Positions 52,091 through 61,614 of a stretch of DNA of 64,000 nt are shown here, piece after piece. Origin of the DNA: Flavobacterium gillisiae (lineage in GTDB: Bacteria; Bacteroidota; Bacteroidia; Flavobacteriales; Flavobacteriaceae). The notes below the pieces were generated by a model that worked only from the letters and a program-made list of their open reading frames with translations, did not search any database and was not told the DNA's origin. Numbering within the stretch: position 1 is the stretch's first letter; every line of letters starts with the position of its first letter. The stretch spans positions 62,001 through 126,000 of the forward strand of contig NZ_FNRD01000001.1 of assembly GCF_900107635.1 (NCBI RefSeq), given 5' to 3'. The translations under genes and the position numbers were made by a program.

Positions 52091-52133
52091 TAAAAGACTA
52101 AAACCACTCAAATCGAGTGGTTTTAGTCTTTTA
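52091..52133 (-). terminator. terminator of the truncated SPOR copy
   Basis: TAAAAGACTAAAACCACTC, loop AAATC, then the exact reverse complement. The 19-bp stem has A and T runs at both ends. Compared with the copy at 52502-52544, one A-T pair is exchanged for a C-G pair. Confidence 0.8.
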
Positions 52134-52178
52134 CAGAACTGTTGTAACTGTTTTAAGAAGTCAGTTTTCTTGTTTTTT

Positions 52179-52320
52179 TTATTTCTGTGGCTTTATTAAA
52201 TAGGCGTCTTCGTACTTTCGACGAATATCAATTAAATTGCGTTTCGCTTCTATTTTAGTTCTGAAATTACCAACCCAAACTTTATAGTTTGGAGTGTTGA
52301 ATACTATAGTGCCGTCAAGA
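52179..52320 (-). pseudogene. truncated SPOR-domain gene copy (C-terminal 46 codons)
   Basis: Encodes LDGTIVFNTPNYKVWVGNF and the rest of the SPOR end, identical to the intact gene except for E-to-K and N-to-D changes. It is fused upstream to unrelated repeat DNA, giving a 76-codon chimeric frame (52179-52409) that begins in non-coding repeat sequence. A product of the tandem duplication; not likely functional. Confidence 0.8.
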
Positions 52321-52323
52321 CCC

Positions 52324-52730
52324 AACTGGTGCTCGTTTGTCTTCGTATCTGGTGGTTGACTGCGTCGAGTACCTATTTGAATTGAAAAGGCAAATAGTAG
52401 CGTTTGCAAGGCGGTAAGTTAACATCAATCGCGCTGATATGTCGACAACGATAGTACTGATTCGTAATTTGTTCCCTCGTACAGACGTAATACAAACGAA
52501 ATAAACGACTAAAACCACTCAAATCGAGTGGTTTTAGTCGTTTATAGAACTGTTGTAACTGTTTTAAGAAGTCAGTTTTCTTGTTTTTTTATTTCTGTGG
52601 CTTTATTAAATAGGCGTTTTCGTACTTTCGACGAATATCAATTAAATTGCGTTCCGCTTCTATTTTAGTTCTGAAATTACCAACCCAAACTTTATAGTTT
52701 GGAGTGTTGAATACTATAGTGCCGTCAAGA
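52324..52730. repeat. 0.4-kb tandem duplication, right copy
   Basis: Right-hand copy, overlapping the 3' end of the intact SPOR gene. The junction between the copies is at 52320-52324 (three bases CCC). Confidence 0.88.
52502..52544 (-). terminator. terminator of the intact SPOR gene
   Basis: TAAACGACTAAAACCACTC, loop AAATC, exact reverse complement. It lies 45 bases after the SPOR stop on the minus strand. Confidence 0.82.
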
Positions 52731-52978
52731 TCTGTAAAATCTTGTTTGCAGTCGTTTAGTATCTTTTTTGCTTTTTCGCCGTCTCCGCTAAAAACTTGAA
52801 TTTTATAACGCTCATTTACAGTTATTGAGGCGTTAGTTTTTCGTTTTTCGTTTAGAAGTTGCTCAAATTTCGGATCTTGAGTAATAGTTAAGTTGCGGTC
52901 TTGTGCTTTTAAATTACTGGATAGTATACTCAGTATAAGGGAGTAATAAAAGATATTTTTTATTGTTAATATTCTCAT
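52589..52978 (-). CDS. SPOR-domain protein, secreted
   Basis: 129 residues from the ATG at 52978 (MRILTIKNIFYYSLILS). A signal peptide ends near SNLKAQ; a seven-residue longer start is possible. The C-terminal SPOR domain (about 55-129) contains YKIQVFSGDGEKAKKIL and YKVWVGNFRTKIEAERNL. SPOR domains bind denuded peptidoglycan, mainly at the division site. It sits between the accessory patch and the act operon on the opposite strand. Its last 46 codons are duplicated downstream. Confidence 0.9.
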   Translation of the reverse strand: MRILTIKNIFYYSLILSILSSNLKAQDRNLTITQDPKFEQLLNEKRKTNASITVNERYKIQVFSGDGEKAKKILNDCKQDFTDLDGTIVFNTPNYKVWVGNFRTKIEAERNLIDIRRKYENAYLIKPQK

Positions 52979-53080
52979 AACGTAGTGGTTTTTAGGCAAA
53001 AATAGTATTTAATGAATGAATGTAAAGCATAATTATTATTTAGAATAGTTATAAATTGAAATTAAGATTATTTTAAGGTT

Positions 53081-53109
53081 TTGAGAATAGTTCATAAGTC
53101 GTATTTTTG
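53081..53109 (+). promoter_or_regulatory. promoter of the act-cox operon
   Basis: TTG at 53081-53083, 18 bases, then TATTTTTG at 53102-53109, giving a leader of about 80 bases to actA. Spacing and elements fit the consensus. Confidence 0.72.
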
Positions 53110-53195
53110 TCGAAGTTTATAATAAAGGAACAGTTTTTATATAAGTGTTTATAGAGAAAACTGTGCCAATTTTTAGTAGATAATCATTATACTTT

Positions 53196-54515
53196 ATGAA
53201 AAAGGTGGGTAACCATAATTCGAACTCAAGGAAACTATTTTTAAGCTTAGCTTTAATGCTAACGTTTTCCTTAACTTCATTTGCGCAAGATGCTACTCCA
53301 GCAGCCGCAACTGAAGCTCCAGTAGCTGCTCAAGGTGGTGACCCGGTAAAGGGTAAAGAACTTTTTAATTCAAATTGTGCTGCTTGTCATAAGCTTGACG
53401 CTAAATCAACTGGTCCTGCTCTTAGGGGTATTGCTCAGAAGCATGATATGGCATGGATTTACAAGTGGGTGCATAATAGCGCTGACTTGATAAAATCAGG
53501 TGATGCTGCAGCTGTAAAAGTTTTTGAAGAGAACAATAAGGTTCCAATGACAGCTTTTCCTGCGCTCTCTGAAGGAGATATTGACAGTATTATTGCTTAT
53601 ACTTCTGAAGTGAAAGCAGAAGCTCCTGCACCAGTTCCTGGTACTGCGGTAGCTGGAAGTTCTGATCAAGGCGGGATATCTAATAGTGTAATTTTAGGTG
53701 CTCTTGCTCTTGTTATGGCTATGTTAGTTGTTATGTTGTTCTTGGTGAATAATGTTTTAAGGAAAGTAGCTAAAGCAAATGGTATAGAGGTAGCTTCTAA
53801 AACTCCTACTACTCCAATTTGGAAAGCATTTGCTAAAAATCAATTCCTAGTGTTGGTGACTTCGATATTTTTATTGTTGGCTAGTGCCTATTTTGTTTAT
53901 GGGTTCTTAATGCAAGTGGGTGTTGATCAAAACTACGAGCCAATTCAGCCAATTCATTATTCTCATAAAATTCACGCTGGTGATAATGAGATTAATTGTA
54001 AATATTGTCACTCTGCAGCTAGAGTTAGTAAAAATGCGGGGATTCCTTCTTTGAATGTTTGTATGAACTGTCATAAAAACATTGCTGAAGTTGCTGAAAG
54101 TACTGCTACTCCAGAATACAGCAAGGCATTCTACGACGAGCAAATCCAAAAATTATATACTGCAGTTGGTTGGGATAAATCTACTCAGTCTTATACTGGA
54201 AAATCGCAACCTGTAAAATGGGTTCGTATTCATAATTTACCTGATTTTGTTTATTTCAATCACTCTCAGCACGTAACTGTTGCTGGAATTGAATGTCAGA
54301 CATGTCACGGTCCTGTTGAAACATATGAGATTCAAAAGCAATTTGCTCCATTAACAATGGGCTGGTGTATTAACTGTCATAGAAAAACCGATGTTAAAAT
54401 GGAAGGGAATGAATATTATACAAAAATTCATGAAGAACTTTCTAAAAAATACGGTGTTGACAAATTGACTGCAGCGCAAATGGGTGGATTAGAATGTGGT
54501 AAATGTCACTATTAA
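53196..54515 (+). CDS. actA: alternative complex III subunit ActA (multihaem cytochrome c)
   Basis: 439 residues. An N-terminal signal peptide ends at SLTSFAQ. A monohaem cytochrome c domain (CAACHK, about residue 67) is followed by a membrane helix (165-188), a second one (about 212-233), and a pentahaem part with CKYCH, CMNCH, CQTCH, CINCH and CGKCH, six haem sites in all. Its haems pass electrons from the complex toward the oxidase. The extra N-terminal monohaem domain is an addition to the basic pentahaem ActA. Confidence 0.93.
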   Translation: MKKVGNHNSNSRKLFLSLALMLTFSLTSFAQDATPAAATEAPVAAQGGDPVKGKELFNSNCAACHKLDAKSTGPALRGIAQKHDMAWIYKWVHNSADLIKSGDAAAVKVFEENNKVPMTAFPALSEGDIDSIIAYTSEVKAEAPAPVPGTAVAGSSDQGGISNSVILGALALVMAMLVVMLFLVNNVLRKVAKANGIEVASKTPTTPIWKAFAKNQFLVLVTSIFLLLASAYFVYGFLMQVGVDQNYEPIQPIHYSHKIHAGDNEINCKYCHSAARVSKNAGIPSLNVCMNCHKNIAEVAESTATPEYSKAFYDEQIQKLYTAVGWDKSTQSYTGKSQPVKWVRIHNLPDFVYFNHSQHVTVAGIECQTCHGPVETYEIQKQFAPLTMGWCINCHRKTDVKMEGNEYYTKIHEELSKKYGVDKLTAAQMGGLECGKCHY

Positions 54516-54547
54516 TCAAATTATTAAGATTTTAATATTTATATACA

Positions 54548-57500
54548 ATGTCATCAAACAAAAAATACTGGAAAAGTGTTGAAGAACTAGAAAACGGTTC
54601 TATTGTTGAGGCGCTTAGAAATAACGAATTTGTTGAAGCAATTCCTACTGATGAATTTTTAGGAAGTAAAGAGGCAATGTCTTCTTCAACATCACGTCGT
54701 GACTTTTTAAAGTACGTTGGATTCAGTACTGCAGCGGCTACGCTTGCTGCATGTGAAGGTCCGGTTAACAAGTCGATTCCTTATGTATTGCAGCCAGAAC
54801 AAATCATTCCTGGAGTAGCGGATTATTATGCTACTTCTGTTTTTGATGGTTTTGATTTTGCAAACCTACTTGTTAAAACTCGTGAAGGGCGTCCTATTAA
54901 AATAGATAATAATACTATTTCAGGAGCTAAATTTACTGCTAATGCAAGAATTCATGCGTCGATATTGTCGTTGTATGATAACATGCGTTTGAAAGAACCA
55001 AAAATTGGTGGTAAAGATTCAACGTGGTCAGCTGTAGATTCAAAAATTAAATCAAGTATAGTTGATGCTAAAGCTAAAGGAGGACAAGTAGTGTTGTTGA
55101 CTAATACTTTGGCTAGTCCGTCTACTGAGAAGTTAATCGGTCAATTTATTGCTTCAAATCCAAATGCGAAACATATCGTTTATGATGCTGTTTCTTCATC
55201 TGAAGCTTTAGATGCTTTTGAAACTGTTTATGGTGAAAGAGCTTTAGTTGATTATGATTTTTCAAAAGCTTCGCTAATAGTTTCTGTAGGAGCAGATTTC
55301 CTTGGAGATTGGCAAGGTGGCGGGTATGATTCAGGTTATACTCAAGGTAGAGTTCCTAAAAACGGAAAAATGTCGCGTCACTTTCAATTAGAAGCAAATA
55401 TGACTTTGTCTGGTGCTGCTGCTGATAAACGTTTACCGATGTCTACTGCAAATCAAAAACAGGCTTTAGTACATATATATAATATAGTAACTGGTTCTGC
55501 TGTTGCTGTTAGTTTAGAAGAGAAGTTTAAATCTGAAGTAACAAAAGCGGCGCAGCAATTAAAGTCAGCTGGTTCAAAAGGAGTATTGGTTTCTGGTATT
55601 CAGGATAAAAATGCTCAGTTATTAGTTTTGGCGATTAACCAAGTTTTGGCTAGTGAAGCGTTTAGTACTACTGGTACAAGACAAATAAGAAAAGGATCAA
55701 ACGAAAAAGTGGCTCAATTAGTTAAGGATATGAAGGCTGGAAGCGTTCATACTTTGATAATGAGTGGTGTTAACCCAGTTTATACTTTAGCAGATTCAGC
55801 TTCTTTTGCTGAAGGGCTTAAAAAAGTTACTACATCTGTTTCTTTAACTTTAAAAGAAGATGAAACAGCTTTACTTAGTACGATCGCTGCTCCAGTGCCT
55901 CATTATTTAGAAGCTTGGGGTGATTTGAGTCTTACTAAAGGAACGTACAGTTTAACTCAGCCTACAATTCGTCCTTTGTTCGATACAAAACAATTTCAAG
56001 ATGTTTTAATGTCTTTAAATGGAATGTCTGGAACATATTACGATTATATAAAAGCAAATTCATCTTCAATTGTTTCGGGTGCTACTTGGAATAAAATATT
56101 ACATGATGGTGTTTTTGTTGGTGCTGCTCAGTCAGTGTCTGGAGGATCTGCCGATTTTAGTGCTGCTGCAAGTGCATTAGCGAAATCTAAAGCTGTTGCA
56201 GGTTTTGAGTTAGTTTTGTATACTAAAACTGGTATGGGTGATGGTCAACAGGCTAACAATCCTTGGTTGCAAGAGTTTCCAGATCCTATCACAAGAGTTT
56301 CTTGGGATAATTATGTTACTGTTTCAAATGCAGATGCTAAAGCGTTAACGATGTCTAATGAAATCGTTGCTAATGGTGGTCTTAACGGAAGTTATGCTAC
56401 TATTACTACCGTTGATGGTGTGAAATTAGAAAATGTTCCAGTAATCGTTCAGCCAGGTCAGGCTGTTGGTACTATTGGATTAGCTTTAGGATATGGTCGT
56501 AAAGCGGCTTTGAAAGAAGAAATGCAAGTAGGTATAAATGCTTACTCTATATATAAAGACTTTAATGATGTACAATCTGTAACATTAGAAAAGGCTAGCG
56601 GAGATCACGAGTTTGCTTGTGTTCAAGGTCAAAAAACATTAATGGGTAGAGGGGATATCATCAAAGAAACTACTTTGGAGATATTTAATACTAAGGATGC
56701 TAAGGTTTGGAACGAAGTTCCAATGGTATCTTTGAACCATGAAGAAGTAGAAGCTACTACAGTTGATTTATGGACGTCATTTGATCGCTCAGTTGGGCAT
56801 CACTTTAATCTTTCTATTGACTTAAATGCTTGTACTGGTTGTGGAGCTTGTGTAATTGCTTGTCACGCAGAAAACAATGTACCTGTAGTAGGGAAGTCTG
56901 AAATTAGAAGAAGTCGTGATATGCACTGGTTGCGTATTGACAGATATTATTCTTCTGAAAGTACTTTTGAAGGTGATAACGAAAGAAAAGAAAGTATTTC
57001 TGGTTTGTCAAGTTCATTGTCTACATTTAACGAGATGGAAAAAGCAGGAGATAATCCTCAAGTTTCATTTCAACCTGTAATGTGTCAGCATTGTAATCAT
57101 GCACCTTGTGAAACAGTTTGTCCGGTAGCGGCAACATCACATAGTCGTCAAGGTCAAAATCATATGGCTTATAACAGATGTGTTGGTACTCGTTACTGTG
57201 CTAACAACTGTCCGTATAAAGTACGTCGTTTTAACTGGTTCTTGTATAACAAAAACAGTGAATTTGATTATCATATGAATGATGATTTAGGGCGTATGGT
57301 TTTAAATCCTGATGTGAATGTTCGTTCTCGTGGAGTTATGGAAAAATGTTCAATGTGTATTCAAATGACACAAGCGACTATTTTAAATGCGAAAAGAGAA
57401 GGAAGAGAAGTAGTTGATGGAGAATTTCAAACTGCATGTTCAAATGCTTGTTCTAACGGAGCAATGGCTTTTGGAGATGTTAATGATAAAGAAAGTCAAA

Positions 57501-57598
57501 TCACTAAATTAGCAGAAGATGAAAGAATGTATCATTTGCTAGAGCATGTTGGAACAAAGCCTAATGTGATTTATCACGTTAAAGTTAGAAATACTTAG
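54548..57598 (+). CDS. actB: alternative complex III subunit ActB (molybdopterin-like and 4Fe-4S)
   Basis: 1016 residues. A Tat-like sequence SRRDFLKYVGFSTAAATLAA starts a molybdopterin-oxidoreductase-like part (about 60-730) that in ActB lacks the cofactor. The C-terminal ferredoxin part (about 750-1000) has the four cysteine clusters CTGCGACVIAC, CQHCNHAPCETVC, CVGTRYCANNC and CSMCIQM. Follows actA by 32 bases. Confidence 0.95.
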   Translation: MSSNKKYWKSVEELENGSIVEALRNNEFVEAIPTDEFLGSKEAMSSSTSRRDFLKYVGFSTAAATLAACEGPVNKSIPYVLQPEQIIPGVADYYATSVFDGFDFANLLVKTREGRPIKIDNNTISGAKFTANARIHASILSLYDNMRLKEPKIGGKDSTWSAVDSKIKSSIVDAKAKGGQVVLLTNTLASPSTEKLIGQFIASNPNAKHIVYDAVSSSEALDAFETVYGERALVDYDFSKASLIVSVGADFLGDWQGGGYDSGYTQGRVPKNGKMSRHFQLEANMTLSGAAADKRLPMSTANQKQALVHIYNIVTGSAVAVSLEEKFKSEVTKAAQQLKSAGSKGVLVSGIQDKNAQLLVLAINQVLASEAFSTTGTRQIRKGSNEKVAQLVKDMKAGSVHTLIMSGVNPVYTLADSASFAEGLKKVTTSVSLTLKEDETALLSTIAAPVPHYLEAWGDLSLTKGTYSLTQPTIRPLFDTKQFQDVLMSLNGMSGTYYDYIKANSSSIVSGATWNKILHDGVFVGAAQSVSGGSADFSAAASALAKSKAVAGFELVLYTKTGMGDGQQANNPWLQEFPDPITRVSWDNYVTVSNADAKALTMSNEIVANGGLNGSYATITTVDGVKLENVPVIVQPGQAVGTIGLALGYGRKAALKEEMQVGINAYSIYKDFNDVQSVTLEKASGDHEFACVQGQKTLMGRGDIIKETTLEIFNTKDAKVWNEVPMVSLNHEEVEATTVDLWTSFDRSVGHHFNLSIDLNACTGCGACVIACHAENNVPVVGKSEIRRSRDMHWLRIDRYYSSESTFEGDNERKESISGLSSSLSTFNEMEKAGDNPQVSFQPVMCQHCNHAPCETVCPVAATSHSRQGQNHMAYNRCVGTRYCANNCPYKVRRFNWFLYNKNSEFDYHMNDDLGRMVLNPDVNVRSRGVMEKCSMCIQMTQATILNAKREGREVVDGEFQTACSNACSNGAMAFGDVNDKESQITKLAEDERMYHLLEHVGTKPNVIYHVKVRNT

Positions 57599-57636
57599 TA
57601 CAAAAAATTATTAATTAAGAAACAAGATAAAGGATT

Positions 57637-59040
57637 ATGTCGTCTCACTACGAAGCAACCATTAGAAAACCTTTAGTTATAGGTGATAAATCTTATCACG
57701 ACGTAACAGTTGATGTAGCTGCGCCTGTTGAAGGTAAAGCGAACAAACATTGGTGGATTGTATTTTCAATCGCATTAACAGCTTTCCTTTGGGGAATAGG
57801 CTGTATAATTTACACCGTATCTACAGGAATTGGAACATGGGGATTAAATAAAACAGTTGGTTGGGCATGGGATATCACAAACTTCGTTTGGTGGGTTGGT
57901 ATTGGTCATGCAGGAACATTAATTTCCGCGGTATTATTATTATTCCGTCAACGATGGAGGATGGCTATTAACCGTTCTGCAGAAGCAATGACAATTTTCT
58001 CCGTTATCCAAGCGGGTTTATTTCCAATTATACATATGGGTCGTCCATGGTTAGCGTTTTGGGTTTTACCAATACCGAATCAATTTGGATCTTTATGGGT
58101 AAATTTCAATTCACCTTTACTTTGGGATGTATTTGCAATTTCTACTTACTTATCGGTATCATTAGTTTTCTGGTGGACTGGATTGTTACCTGATTTCGCT
58201 ATGTTAAGAGATAGAGCGATAACTCCTTTTAATAAAAGAGTTTATTCTATTCTAAGTTTTGGATGGAGTGGTAGAGCAAAAGACTGGCAACGTTTTGAAG
58301 AAGTATCTTTAGTTCTTGCTGGATTAGCAACGCCTCTTGTACTTTCTGTGCATACTATTGTATCGATGGATTTTGCTACCTCTGTAATACCGGGATGGCA
58401 TACTACGATTTTCCCTCCGTATTTTGTGGCGGGTGCTGTATTCTCTGGGTTTGCGATGGTAAATACGTTACTTATCATTATGAGAAAAGTATCTAATCTT
58501 GAGGCTTATATTACTCTTCAGCACATCGAATTGATGAATATAGTAATCATGATTACTGGTTCTATTGTAGGTGTTGCTTATATTACTGAGTTGTTTATCG
58601 CTTGGTATTCAGGAGTAGAGTATGAGCAATATGCTTTCTTGAATAGAGCAACTGGACCTTACTGGTGGGCTTATTGGTCAATGATGACTTGTAATGTGTT
58701 TTCTCCTCAGTTCATGTGGTTTAAAAAATTAAGAACTAGTATTATGTTCTCATTTATTATATCTATTGTAGTAAATATTGGAATGTGGTTTGAAAGATTT
58801 GTAATTATTGTTACTTCTTTACATAGGGATTATTTACCTTCATCATGGACAATGTTTTCACCAACGTTTGTTGATATAGGAATTTTTATAGGAACAATTG
58901 GTTTCTTCTTTGTATTGTTTTTATTATACTCTAGAACTTTTCCTGTAATTGCACAAGCAGAGGTTAAAACGATATTGAAAGGAACAGGAGATAATTACAT
59001 AAGAGAAAGAGCAGCAAATAAAGATTCACATCATGAGTAA
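57637..59040 (+). CDS. actC: alternative complex III subunit ActC (NrfD-like)
   Basis: 467 residues with about ten membrane helices of the NrfD/PsrC family, e.g. VGWAWDITNFVWWVGIGHAG. It holds the quinol site of the complex. It overlaps actD by eight bases (59033-59040), a sign of translational coupling. Confidence 0.96.
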   Translation: MSSHYEATIRKPLVIGDKSYHDVTVDVAAPVEGKANKHWWIVFSIALTAFLWGIGCIIYTVSTGIGTWGLNKTVGWAWDITNFVWWVGIGHAGTLISAVLLLFRQRWRMAINRSAEAMTIFSVIQAGLFPIIHMGRPWLAFWVLPIPNQFGSLWVNFNSPLLWDVFAISTYLSVSLVFWWTGLLPDFAMLRDRAITPFNKRVYSILSFGWSGRAKDWQRFEEVSLVLAGLATPLVLSVHTIVSMDFATSVIPGWHTTIFPPYFVAGAVFSGFAMVNTLLIIMRKVSNLEAYITLQHIELMNIVIMITGSIVGVAYITELFIAWYSGVEYEQYAFLNRATGPYWWAYWSMMTCNVFSPQFMWFKKLRTSIMFSFIISIVVNIGMWFERFVIIVTSLHRDYLPSSWTMFSPTFVDIGIFIGTIGFFFVLFLLYSRTFPVIAQAEVKTILKGTGDNYIRERAANKDSHHE

Positions 59041-59557
59041 TAAAGTAATATACGCCATTTATAATGACGATGATATATTGATGGATGCGGTTAAACAAAC
59101 CAGAGCAGCTCATCATCATATTGAAGAAGTTTTTACTCCATTTCCGGTTCACGGTTTGGATAAAGCAATGGGACTTGCGCCTACGAGATTAGCTATTTGT
59201 GCATTCATATACGGTTGTATAGGTATTTCGTTTGCCACATGGATGATGAACTTTGTAATGATTCAGGATTGGCCACAAGATATTGGTGGTAAACCAAGTT
59301 TCAGTTACATTGAAAACATGCCGGCATTTGTGCCTATTATGTTTGAGATGACTGTATTTTTTGCAGCGCATTTAATGGTAATTACTTTTTATATGAGAAG
59401 TAAATTATGGCCTTTCAAACAAGCTGAAAATCCTGATGTAAGAACAACAGATGATCACTTCTTAATGGAAGTAGCCGTAAATAATAATGAAGAAGAATTA
59501 GTTTCTTTTTTTAAGAATACGGGAGCCGTAGAAGTTAAAGTAATAGAAAAGCATTAA
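59033..59557 (+). CDS. actD: alternative complex III subunit ActD (DUF3341)
   Basis: 174 residues. The N-terminal cytoplasmic part (VIYAIYNDDDILMDAVKQ) and the two helices near 55-80 and 100-120 are typical of DUF3341. It is a membrane-bound partner without cofactors. Confidence 0.95.
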   Translation: MSNKVIYAIYNDDDILMDAVKQTRAAHHHIEEVFTPFPVHGLDKAMGLAPTRLAICAFIYGCIGISFATWMMNFVMIQDWPQDIGGKPSFSYIENMPAFVPIMFEMTVFFAAHLMVITFYMRSKLWPFKQAENPDVRTTDDHFLMEVAVNNNEEELVSFFKNTGAVEVKVIEKH

Positions 59558-59564
59558 TTTAGAT

Positions 59565-60110
59565 ATGAAAAGGGTATACAAAATAACACTATTATTTGGC
59601 ATTACTATTTTAGTAGCATCTTGCCATAATAATTCAGCACCGAATTATCAGTACTTTCCTAATATGTATGAATCAGTGGGCTATGAAACCTATTCAGAGT
59701 CTAATGCATTCAAAAATGGTAAAGAAGGTCAACTTCCAGTCGATGGAACCATAAACAGAGGTTTTGTGCCTTATGAATATGAGAACACTCCGGAAGGGTA
59801 CGAACTAGCAAAAGCTAATCTTAAATCTCCAATCGATTCTTTGGATAGAAGTTCTGATAAAGGACAGGCACTATATGAGATTTATTGTATAAGTTGTCAC
59901 GGAGCTGCTGGTAATGGAAAAGGAAAATTAGTTGAAAGAGAGAAATTTCTTGGAGTTCCTAGCTATAAAGACAGAGTTATCACCGAAGGAAGTGTTTTTC
60001 ACGTTGTGACTTATGGTTTAAATGCAATGGGATCTCATGCTAATCAATTAAGTGCCCATGAACGTTGGTTAGTTGCTGACTATGTTCTAAAACTGAGAAG
60101 CCAATTATAA
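59565..60110 (+). CDS. actE: alternative complex III subunit ActE (monohaem cytochrome c)
   Basis: 181-residue lipoprotein (lipobox VASCHNN, Cys about 20) with one haem site, CISCHGAAGNGKG, and an axial Met in NAMGSH. Periplasmic electron carrier of the complex. Seven bases after actD. Confidence 0.93.
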   Translation: MKRVYKITLLFGITILVASCHNNSAPNYQYFPNMYESVGYETYSESNAFKNGKEGQLPVDGTINRGFVPYEYENTPEGYELAKANLKSPIDSLDRSSDKGQALYEIYCISCHGAAGNGKGKLVEREKFLGVPSYKDRVITEGSVFHVVTYGLNAMGSHANQLSAHERWLVADYVLKLRSQL

Positions 60111-60137
60111 TTGTTGAACAAACTGATCGTAATAGAT

Positions 60138-61595
60138 ATGTATACATTTTCAAGTAAATTAAAAACTTTTTCTATCATCTTAATGGCCGTGGGTCTTTTA
60201 GGAATTGGATACGGTTTTTTAACTGCACCAAAAGATATTCAAGAAGTTGAAAAAATTCTTGCTTCTGAAAGCCATGGAGGACATGGGGAAGTTAAGCATG
60301 AAGTTGCTGCTGAGGCTGAAGAAGCAGATACAGTAGTGGCGGATCATAAAGAAGTTGAGGCAGCTGTTGAAGCTACTGAAGCTCACGCAGTAGTAGAAGG
60401 TCATAATGAAGTTGCTGCGGCTGTTGAGCCTACTGAAGCACATGCTGCAGTAGAGAATCACAGTGAAGTTAGCGAAGCTGCTGAACATGAAGAGCATTTA
60501 ACTCATGTTTTGCATCAATTGCAAAATAAACCATGGGCGGCATTATATGTAGCATGTATTTTCTTTATGCTTATTTCAATGGGAGTTTTAGCGTTTTATG
60601 CTATCCAACAAGTTGCGCAAGCAGGTTGGTCACCAGTATTATTCCGCGTTATGCAAGGAATTACGGCTTACCTTCCAGTTGGTTCTGTTCTATTCTTTAT
60701 CTTTTTAGTGCTTTGTGGTCTTCATTTTAATCATTTGTTTATTTGGTTAGATCCTGAAGTTGTTGCTCATGATAAACTTATAGCTACTAAATCTGGGTAC
60801 TTGAATTTTCCTTTTTGGATTGTAAGAGCTGCGATATTCTTAATTGGATGGAATTTATATAGATATTATTCTGCTAAAAACTGTTTGGCTCAAGATGAAT
60901 CTAATGATGATAGTTTCTACAAGAAGAATTTTAATATCTCTGCTGGGTTTTTAGTTTTCTTTATTGTTACAGAATCAATAATGTCATGGGACTGGATTAT
61001 GTCTATAGATCCTCACTGGTTTAGTACATTATTTGGATGGTATGTATTTGCAAGTTTCTTTGTAAGTGGAATTACTATGATTGCAATGGTTACTTTATAC
61101 TTGAAATCAAGAGGATATTTAGAGCATGTAAACACAAGTCATATTCATGATTTAGCAAAATTTATGTTTGGTTTTAGTGTTTTCTGGACTTACCTTTGGT
61201 TTTCTCAATTCATGTTGATTTGGTATGCAAATATACCTGAAGAGATTACTTATTTCATAACAAGAATAGAGTTGTATAATTTGCCGTTTTTTGGTGCAAT
61301 AGTTATGAACTTTTTATTCCCTATATTGATTTTAGTAAATACTGATTTCAAAAGAATCACTTGGATACTAGTTATGGCAGGTGTTGTAATATTAGCTGGT
61401 CATTATATTGATTTCTTTAATATGATTATGCCTGGTACAGTTGGAGACAGATGGTTTATTGGAATATCAGAAATTGCTTCTGTTCTTTTCTTCCTAGGGT
61501 TGTTTATATTTGTTGTTTTTACAGCATTGGCTAAATCACCTTTGTTACCAAAAAGAAATCCTTACATCGAAGAGAGTAAACATTTTCATTATTAA
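60138..61595 (+). CDS. actF: alternative complex III subunit ActF (quinol:cytochrome c oxidoreductase)
   Basis: 485 residues from the ATG at 60138 (MYTFSSKLKTF); a TTG 27 bases earlier is less likely. About ten membrane helices of the NrfD-like fold. Between helix 1 (about 10-27) and helix 2 (about 132-155) lies an unusual soluble insertion of about 100 residues with 19-residue repeats rich in His, Glu, Ala and Val (units at residues 69, 88 and 107). It is a second quinone-site subunit of the complex. Confidence 0.94.
   Translation: MYTFSSKLKTFSIILMAVGLLGIGYGFLTAPKDIQEVEKILASESHGGHGEVKHEVAAEAEEADTVVADHKEVEAAVEATEAHAVVEGHNEVAAAVEPTEAHAAVENHSEVSEAAEHEEHLTHVLHQLQNKPWAALYVACIFFMLISMGVLAFYAIQQVAQAGWSPVLFRVMQGITAYLPVGSVLFFIFLVLCGLHFNHLFIWLDPEVVAHDKLIATKSGYLNFPFWIVRAAIFLIGWNLYRYYSAKNCLAQDESNDDSFYKKNFNISAGFLVFFIVTESIMSWDWIMSIDPHWFSTLFGWYVFASFFVSGITMIAMVTLYLKSRGYLEHVNTSHIHDLAKFMFGFSVFWTYLWFSQFMLIWYANIPEEITYFITRIELYNLPFFGAIVMNFLFPILILVNTDFKRITWILVMAGVVILAGHYIDFFNMIMPGTVGDRWFIGISEIASVLFFLGLFIFVVFTALAKSPLLPKRNPYIEESKHFHY
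60342..60500 (+). repeat. 57-bp tandem repeat encoding His/Glu/Ala repeats in ActF
   Basis: Units at 60342-60398 and 60399-60455, with a partial third to about 60500. The protein units are DHKEVEAAVEATEAHAVVE and GHNEVAAAVEPTEAHAAVE; the third starts NHSEVSEAAEHEE. Only the loop is affected; the flanking helices are regular. Confidence 0.88.
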
Positions 61596-61614
61596 TATTT
61601 AAAGAAAGAAACAG

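Larger units (their letters stand above)
51913..52320. repeat. 0.4-kb tandem duplication, left copy
   Basis: This copy matches 52324-52730 with about 18 differences in 408 bases, counted by eye (near 95-96% identity). It carries the 3' end of the SPOR gene (52179-52320), its terminator and about 180 bases of non-coding repeat DNA. Because the upstream part of the gene is missing, the SPOR fragment here is truncated. Confidence 0.88.

Noticed and set aside
51880..52518. Minus-strand frames of 75 and 67 codons in the duplicated region
   Set aside because: They are near-identical because the DNA is duplicated, contain no recognised motif, and span terminator-like and repeat DNA.
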